Below, in pieces: positions 1 to 9,988 of a stretch of 64,000 nucleotides of DNA. Below the pieces are notes generated by a model that did not search any database, was not told where the DNA came from, and saw nothing but the letters and a program-made list of their open reading frames with translations. A program made the position numbers and the translations under genes. Source of the stretch: Fuerstiella sp. (lineage in GTDB: Bacteria > Planctomycetota > Planctomycetia > Planctomycetales > Planctomycetaceae); NCBI GenBank assembly GCA_014238335.1, contig JABABI010000010.1:50592-114591 (forward strand), in the 5' to 3' direction. The number at the start of each line of letters is the position of its first letter. Position 1 is the first letter of the stretch.

Positions 1-26
1 TGACGGCCATTCCAAAACCGTCGCGG

Positions 27-50
27 AGTCAGTTCGCTGACTTCTTTGTT
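27..50 (+). terminator. Intrinsic terminator-like hairpin
   Basis: A 6-bp perfect stem (AGTCAG/CTGACT) closes a TTCG tetraloop and is followed by a T-rich stretch (TTCTTTGTT). It probably ends a gene lying left of the window on the plus strand. It is seen directly; its function is inferred. Confidence 0.6.
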
Positions 51-92
51 CGTCCATAGCGAGGCGGGGCCTGCTCCGCCTCGCATCGGACG
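51..92. repeat. Long GC-rich hairpin, REP-like
   Basis: The two arms pair over 5 bp (51-55 with 88-92) and then over 9 perfect bp (59-67 with 76-84), with a 3-nt internal loop between. There is no T run. It resembles a dispersed palindromic element more than a terminator. It lies just after the hairpin at 27-50 and before the first gene. Confidence 0.5.
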
Positions 93-254
93 AACATCAG
101 CTCAATGTTCATGTGATTTATGATCAGCTCGAAGACACATTGGGGCTGACAATCCTGTTCGGACAACAAGGTGAGTTACCGACAATCGCGACCGGTTTTG
201 ATGCCGGCTTAACAACTCTTCCGGTCGATTTCGCGGAAGAAACGGAGAACTGCA

Positions 255-959
255 ATGCTGAAGCTGCTGACAAACACTCGGCAGGACGTAAACGGAGTGA
301 TCCTGTCCCGCGACACCAAAATGACTGGTTCCATAATCGTCCTCAGTCTGATCACCGGAATGACGTGCCTGCACGGTGCCGAGAATGACGACGTGACAAA
401 TCACGCCGGCGTGGTCACACCTTCTGATCAGCCTGTGGCCCAGCCTCGGATCCCGCGTCCCTCAGTTCCGGCCACGGATCGCGTACACATCAGCCACGAT
501 GCAACCGTTCATCCGCCGCATAACACCATTCCCTGTCCCGACTGCATCAGCTCAAATCAGGGACATAACAGAATTCGGTATCGACATGAAGGTTGCGGCA
601 GTCCGGAATGTACCAGCTGCCACAACGCTCGTTACCTGGCCGGACCCCATGGACTGATCGGAAATGGGGGCACGCCGCTGCACCCACATCACTACGGCCA
701 TGGCGGGTATGAAAACTATGCAGGCAGTTATCAGTCCGGAGGCTGTTATGCTGGTACTCGCGTCATTGGAAGTCCTTCGGTGGAGCGAGCGATTGGCGTG
801 GGATGCATGCGGATCACTGAATGGCCATCACCCTGTACCGGATTGACACTGACAGAAGAGCAACACCTGTTCATGGGAGCCGGACACTGTGCAACATCAT
901 GTCAGCCGTTTTGCAAACCCGCCTACATGAACATCCCTGATCACGTCTGGGTGGAGTAG
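255..959 (+). CDS. Secreted Cys/His-rich protein of unknown function
   Basis: I do not recognise a family. The ATG at 255 has a GGAG ribosome site seven bases upstream. A second ATG at 321 begins a cleaner signal peptide (hydrophobic core IIVLSLITGM) and is the alternative start, giving 212 aa. The mature part is rich in Cys, His, Gly and Pro, with CPDC and CTSC pairs and a His/Gly/Tyr-rich middle (HPHHYGHGGYENY), and more Cys near the C-terminus. This fits a small disulfide-bonded or metal-binding protein exported to the periplasm or surface. It is monocistronic and converges on the antiporter gene. That it is a real gene is likely; its function is open. Confidence 0.6.
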   Translation: MLKLLTNTRQDVNGVILSRDTKMTGSIIVLSLITGMTCLHGAENDDVTNHAGVVTPSDQPVAQPRIPRPSVPATDRVHISHDATVHPPHNTIPCPDCISSNQGHNRIRYRHEGCGSPECTSCHNARYLAGPHGLIGNGGTPLHPHHYGHGGYENYAGSYQSGGCYAGTRVIGSPSVERAIGVGCMRITEWPSPCTGLTLTEEQHLFMGAGHCATSCQPFCKPAYMNIPDHVWVE

Positions 960-1120
960 CAAAGTTCTCTTATTGCCGGAGACAATATCGACTCGTTGGA
1001 GTATGAAAATTGCTATTGAAAAAAAGACTTCGCAGCCACAAAACAGCGGGCAACTCTGTACTGTAACTGATGCACCAGTCGGGGTCGCGGCGGGCTGATC
1101 AACGACGGCATCGCCGCCTG

Positions 1121-1163
1121 AAACGCACATTTCGGAAACCACGTCTGTTCGGAATGTGCGTTT
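1121..1163. terminator. Inverted repeat between convergent genes
   Basis: An 11-bp perfect inverted repeat (AAACGCACATT at 1121-1131, AATGTGCGTTT at 1153-1163) lies five bases past the stop of the minus-strand antiporter gene and between two convergent genes. The 21-nt loop and the lack of a long T run make it atypical. A bidirectional terminator is the simplest reading. Confidence 0.4.
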
Positions 1164-1167
1164 ATGC

Positions 1168-2277
1168 TTATGAAAACGGGTTAGCAAGGGTGACAAACAG
1201 CAGATGCAGGACATACACCAGTAACACCACGCCCCCTGCCAGCGACGTGATTCGACCCGACTTCCAGGGAAATACGATCAGCATCACAGTCAGCAACAGC
1301 ATGACCGGCAGATCCAGCAGTATTGTTTGACGACCGATGGGCAACGGCTGGACCAGCGCGCACGATGCCAGCACCCAGCAGATGTTCAGAACGTTCGACC
1401 CGATGATATTGCCTATCCCCAGGGCTTCGTGTCCCTTCAGGACGGCGATGAGTGAAATCGAAAGCTCCGGTAATGATGTTCCAACGGCAAACAGAGTGAG
1501 CCCCAGCACCAGTTTGGGCACGCCCATTCGCAGCGCTATTTCTTCTCCGTTGCACACCAGCACTCGACTGCCGATCACAACGATGGCCGATGCCACGATA
1601 AACACGATCGCTGGCTTGATCAGTGCCGTCCGAGTGGGAACTGCGTTCTGCTGAACACCGTCACCGATCGACATTTCGAACCGAGCCTGGCGTGCTATCT
1701 GAATCGAATAGCCGAGGTACCAGAACATTCCGAAAAACAGGATGGCGGCCTGCCACCGGCTCAGACCAAATTCAGTCGGTTTTCCCGCCATCACTGCGCC
1801 GCCGGAATCAAACAGACTGAACAGGCAGGTCAGAACGCAACTGCCCAGCATGAACATACCCGGCCCCTTCAGCATGTCTCGACCAGTGGTAATCCCTGCC
1901 TGCCGTCCGCTGCGTCGCGCATGCAAGTCGTAAATGATCGCACATGTTCCGATGATCAGTCCGATGTTGCACAGACACGATCCGATAGCATTGCCGACCG
2001 CGAACTCCGCTGATCCTGAGAGCGTTCCCGTCAGTGACACCATGAATTCCGGAAACGACGTCGCCATACTGACGATCGTAGCTCCCACGACGACTGGCGG
2101 TATGTGAGTGATCTGAGCGATCTCAACAGAGCTGTCCGTAAACAGATCACCTCCTTTTGTGATCGCCACCATTCCGATCAGAATCATCACAACCAGGCCG
2201 AAATAAGATGACGCGGCCTCGCCTCCCACTAACAGGGAGACAGCATTGGCGACCAGAAGCAGAGGATCATCGATCAC
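1168..2277 (-). CDS. Calcium/cation antiporter, CaCA family (YrbG-like)
   Basis: An integral membrane exchanger of about 369 aa with ten or so hydrophobic helices, the usual length for the bacterial YrbG-type Na+/Ca2+ exchanger branch. Both alpha repeats are present. The first contains ATSFPEFMVSL and GNAIGSCLCN; the second contains GTSLPELSISL and GNIIGSNVLN. Their acidic residues and Asn form the ion site in this family. The start is GTG at 2277, because an in-frame stop lies just upstream (2284-2286). Transcription is toward the left and the gene stands alone. It probably exchanges Ca2+ (or another cation) for Na+ or H+ across the inner membrane; the exact ion cannot be read from sequence. 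Confidence 0.88.
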   Translation of the reverse strand: MIDDPLLLVANAVSLLVGGEAASSYFGLVVMILIGMVAITKGGDLFTDSSVEIAQITHIPPVVVGATIVSMATSFPEFMVSLTGTLSGSAEFAVGNAIGSCLCNIGLIIGTCAIIYDLHARRSGRQAGITTGRDMLKGPGMFMLGSCVLTCLFSLFDSGGAVMAGKPTEFGLSRWQAAILFFGMFWYLGYSIQIARQARFEMSIGDGVQQNAVPTRTALIKPAIVFIVASAIVVIGSRVLVCNGEEIALRMGVPKLVLGLTLFAVGTSLPELSISLIAVLKGHEALGIGNIIGSNVLNICWVLASCALVQPLPIGRQTILLDLPVMLLLTVMLIVFPWKSGRITSLAGGVVLLVYVLHLLFVTLANPFS

Positions 2278-2462
2278 GGTGGTTCAGACGAATATTAGAA
2301 GAATTGAGGAAAATGCTGGCAGTAGGTTAGTGGTGTCAGGTCGTTCTGCACAGCGACCCCCGGGAGGAACCGGAAACGGGCGGTGGCACACAGGCCGCCA
2401 CCAACTATAATTACCTTCAGGATTTCCTGCTGCCTGTTCACCTTTTTTCCGGAGCCGCCACG

Positions 2463-5400
2463 GTGCCGCTACATTGCGCAATAAACCTGCCTCGACATTT
2501 GGTGCTTTTCCTGACAACGGTCACGATGGCCGCAGCGTCCGCCTGGGGTGGCGATGAAACAGACGCCGGTAAATCTGCTGCGGCTAATGCTACCGCTGCA
2601 ACTCAGAACGCCGCGTCAACACCCGCTGAGACGGCTCAGCAGGAAGACATCACCGTCAGTGATCCCGGAGCCGCGGCAAAGCTGGAAGGTCGTCTGATTC
2701 GCAGAGCCAGACAGTTAACTTACGAAGGTCGCCGCGCTGGTGAAGGTTACTTCAGCGCAGATGGGCGGCAGCTGATCTTTCAGAGCGAACGCTACGCCGG
2801 AAATCCGTTCTTTCAGATTTACCTGATGAACCTGGACACCGGAGCGACCACACAGATTTCTCCGGGTCACGGCAAGACAACGTGCGCGTGGATTCACCCA
2901 AACGGAAAGAAGATGCTGTACGCGTCGACTCAGGACGACCCGGCCGCACTGGAAGAGCAGAAAGCGGAACTCGAACTGCGGGCATCCGGTAAGGAACGTC
3001 GTTACTCGTGGGACTACGACGAGTTCTTCGACATCTTCGAATACGACCTGGCATCAAAGGTCTACCGAAATCTCACCAACACGAAAGGCTACAACGCAGA
3101 AGGGTCGTGGTCGCCGGACGGTAAGCTGATTGCGTTCGCTTCCAACCGATCCGGGTACGAAGAAAAGCTGTCCGACGAAGAACAGCAAGCCTTTGAACTT
3201 GATCCTGCATGGGCCAATGAGATTTATCTGATGAACGCGGACGGCAGCAACGTGAGACGTCTGACAACTTCGCCTGGATACGACGGCGGGCCTTTCTTTT
3301 CTCCTGACGGGAAGAACATCTGCTGGCGGCGATTTGCGGAGAACGGAGCGACGGCTGAGATTATGACGATGCACCTGGACGGCTCACAGCAACGGCAGAT
3401 CACTCGTCTGCAGGCGATGTCATGGGCGCCCTATTACCATCCGTCGGGGCAGTACCTGATTTTCACAACCAATCGGCACGGCTTCGCGAATTTCGAGCTG
3501 TACATGGTCGATCGGGAAGGGACAAAGGATCCCGTGCGAGTCAGTCATACCGCAGGGTTCGATGGCCTGCCAGTGTTCACGCCGGATGGAAGTCAGCTCT
3601 CCTGGACCACCAATCGCACGACCAACAGCCAGTCACAGATTTTTCTGGCGGAATGGGATCATCAGGGGGCGCTCGAACTTCTGGGTCTGGAAGCCAAAGA
3701 TGCCACATCAAAGCCGAAATCCATGGCCAGCGCAGCCACCACCGGTCGCGCCCCGAGTGCTCGACCTGACTTTGCTCCCGCCGATGCCGTACGCCACGTG
3801 GAATACCTGTGCCGTCCTCAGCTGCAGGGTCGCCTGACAGGCACAAGGGGCGAGAAACTGGCAACCAACTATGTCGCTCTGTATCTGGAAACGCTGGGGC
3901 TGGAGCCCGCCGGAGACGACGACGGGTGGTTTCAGATGTTCGAATTCACATCCGGCGTGTCGGCCGGTCCGGACAATTCACTGACGGCTGGTGATAAGAC
4001 CTACGAACTGAAGAAAGACTGGCAGCCGCTGGTGTTTTCAAAGACGGGCAAGTTCAATCCGCAGGACGTCGTGTTCGCCGGCTACGGCATTCAGGCCCCC
4101 GCCGGGGACGGCTTTGAAGAATACGATTCGTACGTGCATCTGGATGTCAAAGACAAGTGGATCGTCTGCTTTCGATTCATGCCGGAAGGTATTACCGCCG
4201 AGCGTCGACAGTACCTGAACAGCTTCAGCAGTCTGCGTTTCAAAGCCATGAAGGCCCGTAATATGGGCGCTCGGGGTCTGATTCTGGTGAGCGGTCCGAC
4301 GTCCGGCGTAAAGAATCAACTGGTGCCGCTGCAGTTTGACGGCTCGCTGGCCGGAACAAGCCTGGCAGTTTTGAGTGTCACTGATAACGTCGCCGCCGCG
4401 TGGCTGAAGGCCGGAGGCAAGGATCTGAAATCGATCCAGGAGAAGCTGGATTCGGGTGACCCGGTCATGGGCTTCCCTATGAAAGACGTGAAGATCGCTG
4501 CCAGCGTGGACATCCGGCAGGAAAAAAAGACCGGACGCAACGTACTCGGACGACTTCAGGTCAGCGACGCACCGGCACATGAAATTGTCGTGGTGGGCGC
4601 GCACATCGACCATCTGGGAGCCGGCCCCAGTGCAAATTCGCTGGCGAAGGATGATGAAGCGGGCAATATTCACTTCGGTGCTGACGACAACGCTTCCGGA
4701 GTTGCCGCGATGCTGCAGATCGCCGAAGCCATGGCACAATCCAAAGATGCGGGAACGCTGAAGGGAAGCCGAGATGTGGTGTTCGCCGCGTGGTCCGGTG
4801 AAGAACTGGGACTGCTGGGATCAAGTCATTACGTGAAGCAACTGGAAACGATGTTCTCGCAGCATGCGGCGGCTGTTAGCGAACCCAACAAAGAAGATGC
4901 TGCAAAGGACGACGCCACACGTAACAAAACGTCGTCCAAAGATGATGCCGCAGACGCCGCGAAGGAAGACGAATCCGGCCCCAACACCGGTGGCCTGCAT
5001 TTGTTTATCGCGGCCTGCCTGAATATGGACATGGTCGGCCGCATGCAGGAGAAACTTGTGCTCCAGGGGATCGGGTCTTCAACCGGCTGGCAGCAGATTA
5101 TCGAACGAGCCAATGTCCCGCTGGGTCTGCCCATTACTCTGCAGGACGACAGCTACATTCCCACGGATGCCAGTGTGTTCTTCATGCACGGCGTCCCCAT
5201 TCTGTCGGCCTTTACCGGCAACCACGGCGAATACCACACACCTCGGGATACTCCTGAGAAAATAAACTATGAAGGTCTGTCGCGGGTGGCCAGCTTCATG
5301 CATCTGGTGTGCCGTGAACTGATCAGTCGCAAATCGATGCCGGCGTACGTGATGCAGACAAAACCGGCCGACGGACAGCGGCGAGCCAATCTGCGAGCGT

Positions 5401-5660
5401 ATCTGGGCACGATTCCGGACTATGCTGAATCGGATGTCAAGGGCGTGTTATTGTCCGGCGTGGCCAAGGGTGGCCCCTGCGACAAGGCCGGTGTCAAGGG
5501 CGGTGACATCATCATCAAACTGGCCGGCAAATCGATCGAAAACATCTACGACTACACCTACGCCATCGAAGCACTGAAGATCGGCCAGAAGGTGAAGATT
5601 GTTGTCAAACGCGCGGGCAAGGACGTGCCACTGCAAGTGACACCAGGATCTCGTGACTAG
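2463..5660 (+). CDS. Secreted TolB-propeller / M28 metallopeptidase / PDZ protein
   Basis: A 1065-aa exported protein with three parts. After a signal peptide (to about residue 29) come TolB/PD40-like propeller repeats (about 75-400, with recurring WSPDGK, FSPDGK and FTPDGS). An M28 aminopeptidase domain (about 440-960) follows; its di-zinc ligands can be read as His in AHIDHLG (about 713), Asp in GADDNASG (about 741), the Glu pair in SGEELG (about 780), Asp in MDMVGR (about 857) and His in EYHTPRDT (about 925). A PDZ domain ends it (about 980-1065). A low-complexity Lys/Asp/Ala insert lies at about 805-835. The start is GTG. The likely role is periplasmic peptide or protein breakdown; aminopeptidase specificity is inferred. 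Confidence 0.87.
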   Translation: MPLHCAINLPRHLVLFLTTVTMAAASAWGGDETDAGKSAAANATAATQNAASTPAETAQQEDITVSDPGAAAKLEGRLIRRARQLTYEGRRAGEGYFSADGRQLIFQSERYAGNPFFQIYLMNLDTGATTQISPGHGKTTCAWIHPNGKKMLYASTQDDPAALEEQKAELELRASGKERRYSWDYDEFFDIFEYDLASKVYRNLTNTKGYNAEGSWSPDGKLIAFASNRSGYEEKLSDEEQQAFELDPAWANEIYLMNADGSNVRRLTTSPGYDGGPFFSPDGKNICWRRFAENGATAEIMTMHLDGSQQRQITRLQAMSWAPYYHPSGQYLIFTTNRHGFANFELYMVDREGTKDPVRVSHTAGFDGLPVFTPDGSQLSWTTNRTTNSQSQIFLAEWDHQGALELLGLEAKDATSKPKSMASAATTGRAPSARPDFAPADAVRHVEYLCRPQLQGRLTGTRGEKLATNYVALYLETLGLEPAGDDDGWFQMFEFTSGVSAGPDNSLTAGDKTYELKKDWQPLVFSKTGKFNPQDVVFAGYGIQAPAGDGFEEYDSYVHLDVKDKWIVCFRFMPEGITAERRQYLNSFSSLRFKAMKARNMGARGLILVSGPTSGVKNQLVPLQFDGSLAGTSLAVLSVTDNVAAAWLKAGGKDLKSIQEKLDSGDPVMGFPMKDVKIAASVDIRQEKKTGRNVLGRLQVSDAPAHEIVVVGAHIDHLGAGPSANSLAKDDEAGNIHFGADDNASGVAAMLQIAEAMAQSKDAGTLKGSRDVVFAAWSGEELGLLGSSHYVKQLETMFSQHAAAVSEPNKEDAAKDDATRNKTSSKDDAADAAKEDESGPNTGGLHLFIAACLNMDMVGRMQEKLVLQGIGSSTGWQQIIERANVPLGLPITLQDDSYIPTDASVFFMHGVPILSAFTGNHGEYHTPRDTPEKINYEGLSRVASFMHLVCRELISRKSMPAYVMQTKPADGQRRANLRAYLGTIPDYAESDVKGVLLSGVAKGGPCDKAGVKGGDIIIKLAGKSIENIYDYTYAIEALKIGQKVKIVVKRAGKDVPLQVTPGSRD

Positions 5661-5848
5661 AGCCGTTTACTTATTGCCATAGACGGTACTGGCTCGCGGG
5701 AGTTACGAGACTGCGGTTGAAAAACGATCTGCGGGACCACACGTCAGCGTAAAACGCTGTAGTGCGTATCGCACAGATCAGCAGCAGGACCGGCGAAATT
5801 TTGCGGGCGAATAGTGGGCCCAGTCGCTGTGCTTCGGTGAAGCGTGCT

Positions 5849-8413
5849 CTACGGCAAACCATTGATCTTTCGAGTCACCCATTCTGCAGTTAGCAGAATG
5901 AAGAACAGCAGCAGCATGATCCAGTGATCCCAGAGCGTCTGTTCCTGCATGACGCTGTCCGCACTGTCGACTGGTGCCAGAAGTTCCGGAAGTTCGGACA
6001 ATTGCCATGGTTCCAGAACACGACCGCTGGACAGTGCTGCGAGCTGTTTCAGAAATGTGCGATTGCAGCTGATGCTGGCCAGTTCAGTCGACACCTGTTC
6101 CTGTACAATCAGTTCGGAAACGATGTTCTGATCAAGCTGGAGGCGTGAGTTCTGGACGTTGAGCCTGACTTCGTAACTGCCAGGCTCCAGATGTGGAATT
6201 CGAACGCTGAAGCGTTCGGGAGCCCCCTGAATCGGATGCAGCTGGAACTTCTGCGATGACTTACCAGCGGCATCATTCGGCTGAGACGAAGTGGCAGCGG
6301 CTTCAGGCCCCGAGTCTTCGATGGGCTCAACAACGACTTCCACGGTCGCGTCTTCCAGCTGAGGCACCAGTTTCGGGTTCCATCTCACCGATACGTCGAC
6401 GGACTCAGTTTCATCAACAATGACATCAGACAGCGTCATGCGAACCTGATCATTGCCGGCAGCAGATTTGTTTCTGGCGGCCCAGCGAACAACCTGTCCC
6501 CAGAAACGGTGATGCCACCGATCGCCCGCTCGCAGTCTCCACCGCCAGGTACTGTCAATGCCCATCCAGACGACCTGCCCAAAACCGTAATACTGATGAA
6601 CCACAGCAGCCATACTGGCCGGGTCAAGGTCGACCGTTTCCATCTGCAAAGTTGCCCAGACGGATGCGATGCCTTTGGGCTTGCCCGTGTAAGCCCACGG
6701 ATGTCCCGGCAAATTCGCGAATCCTACGGACTGTTCAGCGTCGGGATCAGTGAATCTGAACAGCGTCAGATCGCTTGCTTCCTGAGTCAGTTTCAAACGA
6801 AATACGGAAGGCCGTGAATCAGGCAGTGTTCGTTTCCGCCGTTCGGCAACCTGCTGCTTCGGATTGGTCACGGGTAACAGTTTCTGCAATGTTGGAGAAT
6901 GAACGTCATGCGGCATATGGCGACGGCCGGGCAGAACCATCAGCGTAACGCCCTCGTCTGCAACAGCCGTTTCAATGGCCTGAAAAACGGGTTCCGCGAT
7001 CTGCGACGGACCCACGTCCCCAACGATGACGATGTCAGTATTGGCCAGCTGCTCTTTGAAGGCATCCAGCTGCGGCAGTTCGCCATCCATGAATGTTCGA
7101 TTCAACAGCTGCAGAAAGGGCTGCCGAAAAAGCACGGTCGAAAGCTCAACACGCTTATCACGTTCCATCGCACTTTTCAGATACCGGAATTCCCAGCGAG
7201 CATCACCTTCCACCAGCAGGACTCGAGCCTTGTTGTCCACGACGGACACCGTGAAATCGCGAGAGTTGTTGTCGTCGCGCAACTCCCCGCGCTGCACGTC
7301 GGTCGACACGGAATAGTCGAAATTTCCGGCCTCGTCCGAAGGAATGGCAAATTCAACATCAAAGAAGCCAGCCGCCACGGTAACCGTTCGCTGATCAATC
7401 ACCTCGCCTTCTTTTTCCAGGTTCACGGTAACGTCTTCACCAACGTAGCCCGTTGATGTGAACGTGGCCTGCACCTGGGCCGAATCTTCCAGAAACACAG
7501 TTTGCGGCACCTGCACGGACGCCACAGAAAGATCACGTGGCAACAGTTGAGAGCCAATCGGCACGCAGTAAATCGGTATGCCCAGACTGCCCAGGCGAGC
7601 GGCTTCGGCCGCTGCGTCAACGGATGCTGTTTGTCGCCCGTCGCTCAGCAGAACGATTCCACTTATGTTACTGCCGTCGTCATCACTCAGGGCCTCTGTC
7701 AAAACGCTGACCGCATCGGTCCCGCCGGGCCGCAACTCTTCTCGATCAGAATCCAAAATCCCCTGCAGCTGATCGGCGGATACACTGTGCTGTTCCAGCC
7801 CAAAGACACGAATGTCAACTCGCTGCACGTTCTGCAGCTTGGCCAGCAGATCATTGGGTTTCGCCAGCAGCAATCGTCGCACGACTTCTGTACGCGGCAT
7901 TTTTTCGAATTCCGCAAACACACCTTCGATATGCTGCTTTCGCATGGCGCCCAGTTCAGCGCTGCCCTCGTCCTGTGGGCCAGTGCCGTTCACAGACGCA
8001 CCCCAATCCGGCTGCTGACCTGCATCGTAGGCAGCGATCCACGATTTCAGCAGGTCATCCGTGCTGTCATTGCCCAGCATGCCCAATGCCTGAGCCCAGC
8101 GCAGCATTTCGGACGGCGAGGCATGTCGATCGACGGTCTCCATGCTGCCGGATACGTCGAAGCCAACCACGAGGCGTTCCTGATGTTCCACGTCCCATGC
8201 ACGCGTCAGCACAGGCTTCATCAGTGTTAACAACAGCACCAGCAGCACAGCAACTCGCAGCGTCAGCAGAGTTCGGCTGACGCCGGGCGATACCAGTCTG
8301 GCCTCGTACTTGCGCAGCTTCAGGAACATCACGATTGCGGCCACAATGGCGATCACCACGCAGATCGTCCAGCCGATTGATTGTGTTCCTGTAAGGATAA
8401 GCCGCCAGTCCAT
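5849..8413 (-). CDS. Membrane protein with von Willebrand factor A domain
   Basis: 854 aa. Two N-terminal membrane helices (about 13-31 and 52-66) are followed at once by a VWA domain whose metal-binding motif DVSGS is at 86-90; a second conserved strand reads VLLSDGRQ. After it come beta-rich regions and a segment starting LLVEGDARWEF that resembles a glutamine-amidotransferase-like fold, as in other large planctomycete VWA membrane proteins. A last helix lies near the C-terminus (about 830-848). The topology puts most of the protein outside the cytoplasm. In many bacteria this family sits beside MoxR ATPase and DUF58 genes; neither is here. Its start overlaps no gene, since the plus-strand propeller gene is called from 8652. 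The function is unknown beyond metal-dependent protein binding. Confidence 0.8.
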   Translation of the reverse strand: MDWRLILTGTQSIGWTICVVIAIVAAIVMFLKLRKYEARLVSPGVSRTLLTLRVAVLLVLLLTLMKPVLTRAWDVEHQERLVVGFDVSGSMETVDRHASPSEMLRWAQALGMLGNDSTDDLLKSWIAAYDAGQQPDWGASVNGTGPQDEGSAELGAMRKQHIEGVFAEFEKMPRTEVVRRLLLAKPNDLLAKLQNVQRVDIRVFGLEQHSVSADQLQGILDSDREELRPGGTDAVSVLTEALSDDDGSNISGIVLLSDGRQTASVDAAAEAARLGSLGIPIYCVPIGSQLLPRDLSVASVQVPQTVFLEDSAQVQATFTSTGYVGEDVTVNLEKEGEVIDQRTVTVAAGFFDVEFAIPSDEAGNFDYSVSTDVQRGELRDDNNSRDFTVSVVDNKARVLLVEGDARWEFRYLKSAMERDKRVELSTVLFRQPFLQLLNRTFMDGELPQLDAFKEQLANTDIVIVGDVGPSQIAEPVFQAIETAVADEGVTLMVLPGRRHMPHDVHSPTLQKLLPVTNPKQQVAERRKRTLPDSRPSVFRLKLTQEASDLTLFRFTDPDAEQSVGFANLPGHPWAYTGKPKGIASVWATLQMETVDLDPASMAAVVHQYYGFGQVVWMGIDSTWRWRLRAGDRWHHRFWGQVVRWAARNKSAAGNDQVRMTLSDVIVDETESVDVSVRWNPKLVPQLEDATVEVVVEPIEDSGPEAAATSSQPNDAAGKSSQKFQLHPIQGAPERFSVRIPHLEPGSYEVRLNVQNSRLQLDQNIVSELIVQEQVSTELASISCNRTFLKQLAALSSGRVLEPWQLSELPELLAPVDSADSVMQEQTLWDHWIMLLLFFILLTAEWVTRKINGLP

Positions 8414-8651
8414 CGCTGCATGTTATCGGCCGAAGTGTCGAAACACATGCGAATCGCCGCCTTTTTATGTCTGCGTGAGAGTGTCGGGCTCTTTTTCAAA
8501 CGGACATCCGTCGCTGCCTAATATCAATTGTCCGAAAAATACTTCCGTCCCGATGATCGGCTTTGTCATTCCCGCTTGCGTTGAGCGACCGGCGTTTTCA
8601 GAATCTGTGTTGTCACTCTTTCTTACTCTCCTGTGCGTCCGAGGAAAAACC

Positions 8652-9968
8652 GTGAAATACTGTGTGCTCACTCTGACTCTGAATTTCCTGGCGTTGTCAT
8701 CACTGTCTGCCGCCGAATGGCCACAGTTTCGAGGCCCCGACGGACAGGGACACTCTGCTGCGACGGGACTGCCGCTCACGTGGAGTGAAACAGAAAACGT
8801 CAAATGGAAAACACAGATCCCGGGTGAGGGCCATTCTTCTCCAGTAATTTCAGGGGATCAGATCTGGCTGACCACAGCCATCACTGAACAACTCTCTGAG
8901 GAGGAAGAGAAAAAGCGTTTGTCACAGATCGAGAATCCCCAGGGGCTGAAGATCGCGGGTGCGTTGTCGCTGCAGGCTGTGCTGGTCAACCTGCGAACCG
9001 GTGAGCTGGAGAAACAGATAACTTTGTTTGAGGTTGCGAAGCCCGCACCAAAACACTCGCTGAACAGCTACGCATCACCTACTCCGGTGCTGGCGGGCAA
9101 CATGGCCTACTTTCATTTCGGGACGTATGGCACAGCGTGTTTGAATCGCACGACGGGCGAAACGGTCTGGACAAATGAAACTTTTCACATCGATCACCAG
9201 ACCGGTCCGGGCAGTTCGCCGGTAGTCTGGAACGACCTGTTGATTGTGCATTTTGACGGAATGGATGCTCAGTTTCTGACTGCGTTTGATCGACATACCG
9301 GAAAGGTCCGCTGGCAAACCAGTCGATCGGGTGAAATGAATCCCAAGCCCGCACTCCAAAAAGCGTTCGGCACACCTCTCGTGATGGAGTCGAACGGCCG
9401 CCCAATCGTGATTTCGCCAGCCGCGAACTGGGTGTACGGCTACGATGCGCGTGACGGCAGCGAAGTCTGGAAAGCAAGCTACGGCAAGCTCGGTTTTTCA
9501 ACGGTACCACGCCCCGTCGCGGAAAACGGAATCGCGTATATTTCCACCAGCTTTATGCAGCCCAGAATCCTGGCCGTGGACTACAGCGGTGAGGGCGATG
9601 TCACCGAATCACATAGAAAATGGACGTCCGACAAACAGGCTCCCAAGCAGCCATCCATGCTGATCGTAAAGGGTCACCTGTACACCGTCACCGACAATGG
9701 CATCGCCGCCTGCCTGAACGCGGCGGACGGTTCAGAAATCTGGAAGGCTCGGTTAACAGGCGACTTCAGTGCGTCGCCGCTGTACGCGGCAGGTCGCATT
9801 TATTTCTTCGGACATAATGGCGGTGCAACGGTGCTGGCGGAGGGTCCGGAACTCAAAGAACTCGCAAAGAACCGTCTCGACGCCGGCTTCATGGCATCAC
9901 CGGCCGTCGCGGACAATGCCCTGATTCTTCGCACAGAAGAGGCGCTGTATCGAATTCAGGCGGAATAG
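8652..9968 (+). CDS. Secreted PQQ-like beta-propeller protein
   Basis: The frame is open from 8310, but the start is placed at GTG 8652, preceded by GAGGAAAA and followed by a clear signal peptide (KYCVLTLTLNFLALSSLSAA). This gives 438 aa and avoids overlap with the minus-strand VWA gene. The mature protein begins EWPQFRGPDGQG, the hallmark opening of planctomycete PQQ-like repeat proteins, and has repeated blade motifs such as TGETVW, TGKVRW, DGSEVW and DGSEIW. The family is periplasmic. Whether it binds PQQ is doubtful, because the catalytic residues of quinoprotein dehydrogenases are not evident. Similar proteins lie at 38567 and 55515 and at the C-terminus of the gene at 61966. Confidence 0.85.
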   Translation: MKYCVLTLTLNFLALSSLSAAEWPQFRGPDGQGHSAATGLPLTWSETENVKWKTQIPGEGHSSPVISGDQIWLTTAITEQLSEEEEKKRLSQIENPQGLKIAGALSLQAVLVNLRTGELEKQITLFEVAKPAPKHSLNSYASPTPVLAGNMAYFHFGTYGTACLNRTTGETVWTNETFHIDHQTGPGSSPVVWNDLLIVHFDGMDAQFLTAFDRHTGKVRWQTSRSGEMNPKPALQKAFGTPLVMESNGRPIVISPAANWVYGYDARDGSEVWKASYGKLGFSTVPRPVAENGIAYISTSFMQPRILAVDYSGEGDVTESHRKWTSDKQAPKQPSMLIVKGHLYTVTDNGIAACLNAADGSEIWKARLTGDFSASPLYAAGRIYFFGHNGGATVLAEGPELKELAKNRLDAGFMASPAVADNALILRTEEALYRIQAE

Positions 9969-9988
9969 CCGCATCGACTCTCCCGCAT

